Positions 59,958-64,000 of a DNA stretch of 64,000 nt are shown here, in pieces. This DNA is from Gemmatimonadaceae bacterium (GTDB lineage: Bacteria > Gemmatimonadota > Gemmatimonadetes > Gemmatimonadales > Gemmatimonadaceae), in the NCBI GenBank assembly GCA_019637355.1, contig JAHBVT010000001.1:2883192-2947191 (forward strand), given 5' to 3'. The first letter of the stretch is position 1. Each line of letters opens with the position of its first letter. The notes under the pieces are model-generated. The model did no database searches. It saw only the letters and a list, made by a program, of their open reading frames with translations, and was not told where the DNA came from. The translations under genes and the position numbers were made by a program.

Positions 59958-60543
59958 GGTCGGTGGAATCGGTGGCGGGCAGGCAGGGCACCAGCATCAG
60001 CTGCCGTCCGAGGCCGCGCATTGCCCGCGGCACGGGCCCGCCACGCGGGATCTCGCCGCGCTCGACGCGGCGCGAGAGCCCCTGCCGCGTTTCCGTCCAC
60101 CACGTGGACGTCGTGCGGTCGCGCTCGCCGTCCCAGATGAGCCCGCGCTGGCCGCGCGCAGGGACGCGGCGGATGTACTCCACACGGCTCAGCGCGCCCG
60201 TGGCCGGCTGGGCGACGGCGTAGAGCACCGCCGAGGAGCCATCACCGAAGCGGAAGCTGATGCGCCGGCGCGTCGTACCGATCGACGCGGGTTCGAGCAC
60301 GCGGCAGCGCGTGGAATCCGGCGGCGTCGCCCGCGCCTCGATGAGCGCATCGCGCACGTCGAGGAACTCGCGCAGCGGGTCAGGAAGCGCGCTGAAGGCC
60401 GCCGAGTCTGCGGCGGCGGAGTCGGCGAGTTGCTGCTCGTATGGCGTGAGCGCGGCCTCGACCTGCCGTGGACCTTCGCAGGCGACGGCGGCGGCCAGTG
60501 CGGCGCCTAGAGCCGCTGCCCGAGTTCGAAGACCCATCGCCAT
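59944..60543 (-). CDS. Hypothetical lipoprotein
   Basis: A 199-residue protein not recognised by me. It starts MAMGLRTRAAALGAALAAAVAC; the Cys at 22 follows a lipobox-like AVAC, so it is probably an envelope lipoprotein. The mature part begins with a Ser/Ala-rich helix and continues with beta-like segments (RISFRFGDGSSAVLYAVAQP) and a basic C-terminal half. Its start lies inside the end of the outer-membrane gene upstream (37-base overlap), so the two are co-transcribed. Confidence 0.7.
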   Translation of the reverse strand: MAMGLRTRAAALGAALAAAVACEGPRQVEAALTPYEQQLADSAAADSAAFSALPDPLREFLDVRDALIEARATPPDSTRCRVLEPASIGTTRRRISFRFGDGSSAVLYAVAQPATGALSRVEYIRRVPARGQRGLIWDGERDRTTSTWWTETRQGLSRRVERGEIPRGGPVPRAMRGLGRQLMLVPCLPATDSTDPTSR

Positions 60544-62684
60544 TCTGCAGGATAGTCCAAGGGGCGCGCGACGCCCAGCCCCACCGCCTGGCCGAAGAAC
60601 CGAAGCGTCAAGGATGCCGAGGATCGCACGCGCCCGGTGGTCTCGGAGCCGAGGAGCTGCACGGTGTTCAGTGCCGTCGGCGTGCTGGCGCGCGTATAGC
60701 CCGCCTGCAGCGAGAGCGCGATGCCTGGCGAGATCGGCGGCAGCCAGAGACGAGGCGTGATGCGGGTGGGCATTCCGAGGATGCCGAATCCTCGGAAGAC
60801 CTGCCCGCGCAGGATGGCCGCCTGATCACCCGCGAACTGCTTGTAGTCGTATCCGGGCAGGTTCTGGTTGCGGCCGAGTTCGAAGAACTGCTGCGGCGGC
60901 GCGCCTGGCGTCGTCGCGCCGACGTCCAGTCGCGCCCCCAGGGCAAGCTTGCCGCGATTGACGCGTGCCGTGAACCGCCCTTCGACGCGCTGATACCGCA
61001 GCTGACCGTCGCCACGTTCATAGATGAGCCGCGTGCCAAGACCAGGGCGCAGGAACTCCAGCGCCACGTCGGGTCGCCACTCGAAGGTCAGGACGTTGCG
61101 GGCATAGCTCCCGTTGCGCACCGGGCGATTCGGACGGAAAGGCCTGCCGAGCCCGACGGGACTCTCGAGATAGTTCTCGACCACGCCGCGGTCCTCGGCG
61201 ACGCCCGTCTCAAGCCGCACTTGCCCTTCCTGATACCGGCCGAGGAAGCGTTGAACCAGCAGCATCGCCGAGCGGCGATCTACATAGTCGTAGTCGTCGC
61301 GCCCGAAGAAGGCGCCCGTCGTCGTACCCGAGTCGTACGGATTGCGAAAGTCGTTCGTGATGTCGAGGGAGCGTCCAGCGCGTAGTTGCGCGATGGTGCG
61401 CCCACGACGCTTCTCGACGACCGCCCGTCCGCGCAGGGTCTGCTCGCCCCAGGAATATCCCACGGCGCCGCGGAGTGCGAGTCCCGGCGAGCGATCGCGA
61501 AACCGGTACACGGCACCGATGCCCGTGAACACGCCCTGCACCTTGTCCATCCGGATCACATCGAGAAAGCGTTCGGTCTCGATGGAGAAGCGCGGCGGGC
61601 CCGTCGCACTCCACTGGTCCGGCGCGATGTCGTTGAAGTCGTCAGCGGACACGATCGCGTTGGCGGTCCCGAGGTCACTGCGCCACTCGGAGTAGGCCGC
61701 GAGCGAGTCGGTCGCCTCGACAATGAGGCGGAAGGGCTGCACCCGGAGCGTGTCCTCCGGCGCGCCGACAGCGACGCCCTCGGGTATCGGCAGCAGCGTG
61801 CGGTCCCGGTAGCGCGTGAGGATGCGGAAGACCGCGCGGCTCTCGCCGACGGTGTTGGAGGTGGCGTGGGCCTCGAAGCGCTGGTAGGCTGGCAGCCAGA
61901 ACTCGCCATTCACCTCGGCATTCTCCGCTTCAACGAACGCGATTCCTTGCAGCCGGGCCTCGCGCAGGAGGTCGAAGCGCGGCTTCGGTCCGCCCACGGT
62001 GGCGAAGTAGCCGCGAATCCGCACCAGCTGCTTGCGTGTGGCATCGAGGTCCAGCTCGCCGACGAAGACGACGCTGCGATTCGGCACGTCGTCGCGCAAG
62101 CCGACTTCAACCCGTACGATGGGAATCTCCCGACCATCCACGCGCATCGTGACGAGGGTGTCGCCGCCCGAGAAGCGATAGTAGGTATCGCGGTCGTCGG
62201 CGAGCGGATGGACGGCGTAGAGTGGATCGCCGCCACGGCGATCTCGCCGCCGGCGACTCGCCTCCGACGTATCGCGCCCGAACAGCAGCGCCAGGCGGTT
62301 ACCGTACAACGAGGGAATTGCCCATCCGACGCGGAAGAAGCCCAGCGTGGCCGGGCTCGTCCCCAGCGACTGCGAGCGATACCCGACGACGCGCTGTTCG
62401 TAGCGGCCGGTACGGTCCCATCGGAGCGTGCTCGCGATCTGCTCCAGCTGGACCGACATCTCCATCCGCTCGGAACGGCGGTTGCCGATCGATATTTCCG
62501 ACTCCAGCCGGGCGTGATAGCCGCCAAGCGCGTCGGGGACGCGGCGATTGATGTCGGCTGCTTGAGCCACGAGGACTCGCAGCGCTTCAGACGCATAGCA
62601 CGCGGTATCACACGACAGCGCCTGGGCCGGCGCCTGGGCAACCACGACGAACAGCGCGAGAAGGGAGAGCAGGTATCGATGCAC
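60507..62684 (-). CDS. Outer-membrane beta-barrel protein
   Basis: A 725-residue exported protein beginning at GTG 62684 (VHRYLLSLLALFVVVAQAPAQA signal peptide). The N-terminal 320 residues are soluble, with an SCDTAC pair after the signal; from about 400 on alternating strands with aromatic girdles suggest a barrel, including a surface-antigen-like LPGYDYKQFAGDQAA and a final strand ending FELGQRL, typical for Bam-dependent insertion. It resembles DUF5686/Omp85-related proteins. The function is unknown. It is followed by a lipoprotein gene, perhaps a partner. Confidence 0.72.
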   Translation of the reverse strand: MHRYLLSLLALFVVVAQAPAQALSCDTACYASEALRVLVAQAADINRRVPDALGGYHARLESEISIGNRRSERMEMSVQLEQIASTLRWDRTGRYEQRVVGYRSQSLGTSPATLGFFRVGWAIPSLYGNRLALLFGRDTSEASRRRRDRRGGDPLYAVHPLADDRDTYYRFSGGDTLVTMRVDGREIPIVRVEVGLRDDVPNRSVVFVGELDLDATRKQLVRIRGYFATVGGPKPRFDLLREARLQGIAFVEAENAEVNGEFWLPAYQRFEAHATSNTVGESRAVFRILTRYRDRTLLPIPEGVAVGAPEDTLRVQPFRLIVEATDSLAAYSEWRSDLGTANAIVSADDFNDIAPDQWSATGPPRFSIETERFLDVIRMDKVQGVFTGIGAVYRFRDRSPGLALRGAVGYSWGEQTLRGRAVVEKRRGRTIAQLRAGRSLDITNDFRNPYDSGTTTGAFFGRDDYDYVDRRSAMLLVQRFLGRYQEGQVRLETGVAEDRGVVENYLESPVGLGRPFRPNRPVRNGSYARNVLTFEWRPDVALEFLRPGLGTRLIYERGDGQLRYQRVEGRFTARVNRGKLALGARLDVGATTPGAPPQQFFELGRNQNLPGYDYKQFAGDQAAILRGQVFRGFGILGMPTRITPRLWLPPISPGIALSLQAGYTRASTPTALNTVQLLGSETTGRVRSSASLTLRFFGQAVGLGVARPLDYPAEWRWVFELGQRL

Positions 62685-62773
62685 GGGTGACTGCAAGTGT
62701 AACGCGGGAGCCCAGCGCGCGGATTCACGCGGGCCGCTTGTTTCTACCCCGTCAGGGCCGCATTCTTGCCGCC

Positions 62774-64000
62774 GTGCCTCCCACTCCGTCGCCAACGCCA
62801 GCCAAGTTGCGCCCGATTCCGCTGGCGCTCGGCCCGCTTGTCTTCCTGCTCCTCCGCCTCTGGGCTCCCGGCGGCCTCGACGGTCCCCAGGCGACCGTGC
62901 TCGGGGCGGCGGCCTGGATGGCCACCTGGTGGATCAGCGAATGCCTGCCGTTGGCCGTGACCGCGCTGCTGCCCATCGCGCTGTTCCCGATGCTCGGGGC
63001 GACGACATCGCGGGAAGCGACCGCACCATTCGCGAACGAGGTCGTCTTCTTGTATTTGGGCGGATTCCTGCTGGCTGAGGCGCTGCAGCACTGGCGCGCC
63101 CACGAGCGCATCGCTTTTGGCGTCATCCTGCGGGTGGGTACCGATTCTCGGCGGCTTGTCTTCGGCGTGATGCTGGCCACTGCGTTCATCTCGATGTGGA
63201 TCTCCAATACCGCGACGGCGGCGATGATGTATCCCATCGCGCTGGCCATCGGCGCGCGTTTCGGAGACGGACCGTCGGCACGCAGCCAGCAGGTGGCGCT
63301 GTTGCTCGGCGTCGCGTTTGCCGCGAGCATCGGGGGAATGGCGACGCTCATCGGCACGCCGCCAAACCTGATTCTCGCGGGAGCGGCACGTGAGCTCATC
63401 GGGGTGTCGCTGGACTTCTTCACGTTCCTGAAGTTCGGCCTGCCGATTGCCATCATCCTGTTGCCGGTATGCTGGGCGCTGCTGGTCTTCGTGTTTCACC
63501 GCGATCGGCTCGTGCTCGGCGCGGAGGGCGTCGAGTCCCTGAAGGCGCAGCGCGACGCGCTTGGATCGATGACCCTGGGAGAGCGCCGGGTCGTCACGAT
63601 TTTCGTCTGTATGGCGTTGGCCTGGTTCTTCCGCGAACCGAAGGTCATCGGCCCGGTGACCGTGTTCGGACTCACGACGCTGCTGCCGGGACTCACGGAC
63701 GCTGGCATCGCGATTATTGGCGGTATCTCGCTGTTTCTCACCCCAGGGCGTGATGGCGCCGGGGGGGCGGCGCGACCGCTTCTTACGTGGCGCGAAGCGC
63801 GTGGCCTGCCGTGGGACGTGCTCCTGTTGTTCGGCGGCGGCCTCTCGCTCGCCGGGGCGATGGACTCGACGGGGCTCGCCACTCGCATCGGGCTTTGGAT
63901 GAGCGGCCTTGAAGGCTATCCGCTCCCGGTCGTGCTGATCGGTGTGGCGGTTGTCACGGTGATCATTTCCGAGTTGGCGTCCAACGCCGCCACGGCCTCG
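62774..64000 (+). CDS. SLC13 (DASS) family sodium/dicarboxylate transporter, 3' end cut
   Basis: An open frame from GTG 62774 to the window end, 409 codons without a stop. It has many membrane helices and both DASS signatures: FISMWISNTATAAMM (first SNT motif) and IISELASNAATAS at the right edge (second, here SNA), plus MATLIGTPPNLILAG after the first. These transporters import di- or tricarboxylates such as succinate or malate with sodium. The family is about 450-500 residues, so 50-90 residues are missing. It diverges from the outer-membrane gene. Confidence 0.92.
   Translation, partial: MPPTPSPTPAKLRPIPLALGPLVFLLLRLWAPGGLDGPQATVLGAAAWMATWWISECLPLAVTALLPIALFPMLGATTSREATAPFANEVVFLYLGGFLLAEALQHWRAHERIAFGVILRVGTDSRRLVFGVMLATAFISMWISNTATAAMMYPIALAIGARFGDGPSARSQQVALLLGVAFAASIGGMATLIGTPPNLILAGAARELIGVSLDFFTFLKFGLPIAIILLPVCWALLVFVFHRDRLVLGAEGVESLKAQRDALGSMTLGERRVVTIFVCMALAWFFREPKVIGPVTVFGLTTLLPGLTDAGIAIIGGISLFLTPGRDGAGGAARPLLTWREARGLPWDVLLLFGGGLSLAGAMDSTGLATRIGLWMSGLEGYPLPVVLIGVAVVTVIISELASNAATAS

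Noticed and set aside
60507-60543. Overlap of the lipoprotein and outer-membrane genes read as a frameshift
   Set aside because: Both frames are complete with a signal sequence or a typical C-terminal barrel strand; the 37-base overlap is ordinary coupling.

Overview
The window is a gene-dense piece of a high-GC bacterial chromosome with no tRNA or rRNA gene, insertion sequence, prophage or CRISPR array that I could find. Both ends cut genes. Several features point to Gemmatimonadota: an alpha-type glutamine synthetase, many secreted M14/M28/M16/S41 peptidases, frequent GTG and TTG starts, -10-like elements placed directly before start codons (leaderless transcripts), and a chromosomal RepA-like initiator. 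This assignment is inference; there is no marker gene here that settles it.

Layout. 1-10 kb: a cut MmcQ/YjbR gene, a secreted M14 peptidase, then minus-strand genes: a small secreted Cys protein, an ATP-grasp ligase fused to a SET methyltransferase domain, a second ATP-grasp ligase overlapping it, a MATE exporter, an FKBP-type lipoprotein and glnA. 10-18 kb: a zinc-ribbon membrane protein, a REC/HD-GYP protein and a complete RND efflux operon (TolC, adaptor, pump). 17.8-25 kb: an acidic/basic histone-H1-like protein, a MerR-like regulator, a RepA-like initiator, CtpA peptidase, a beta-propeller lipoprotein, an SPFH protein, a small zinc ribbon and a YhaM-type exonuclease. 25-31.5 kb: a PepSY membrane protein and class I fumarase diverging around a Fur box, a TPM/nucleotidyltransferase/LemA cluster, and a small zinc ribbon with a cold-shock protein. 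31.5-38 kb: an NrtR-like regulator with its own palindromic operator, a four-Cys YggX variant, an alpha/beta hydrolase, MoeB-rhodanese, an M28 peptidase and an aldo/keto-reductase-like protein.

38-49 kb: arginine biosynthesis (argD, argB, argC leftwards; argR, argH rightwards) with matching ArgR-type operators on both sides, then a DNA-binding-like protein, a second cold-shock protein, ispG, an HD hydrolase, a degenerate polysaccharide-kinase-like membrane protein and a cupredoxin lipoprotein. 48.8-56.2 kb: a complete his operon (hisG D C H A B F N IE) with almost every gene overlapping the next, preceded by an unannotated His-rich leader peptide and a strong attenuator. 56-64 kb: an M16 peptidase pair, murB, a lipoprotein, an outer-membrane barrel protein and a cut SLC13-type transporter.

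Most striking observations: the paired ATP-grasp/SET enzymes, a near absence of the tetranucleotide CATG across the whole window (three copies found by eye), the his attenuator, and a repeated leaderless promoter pattern.
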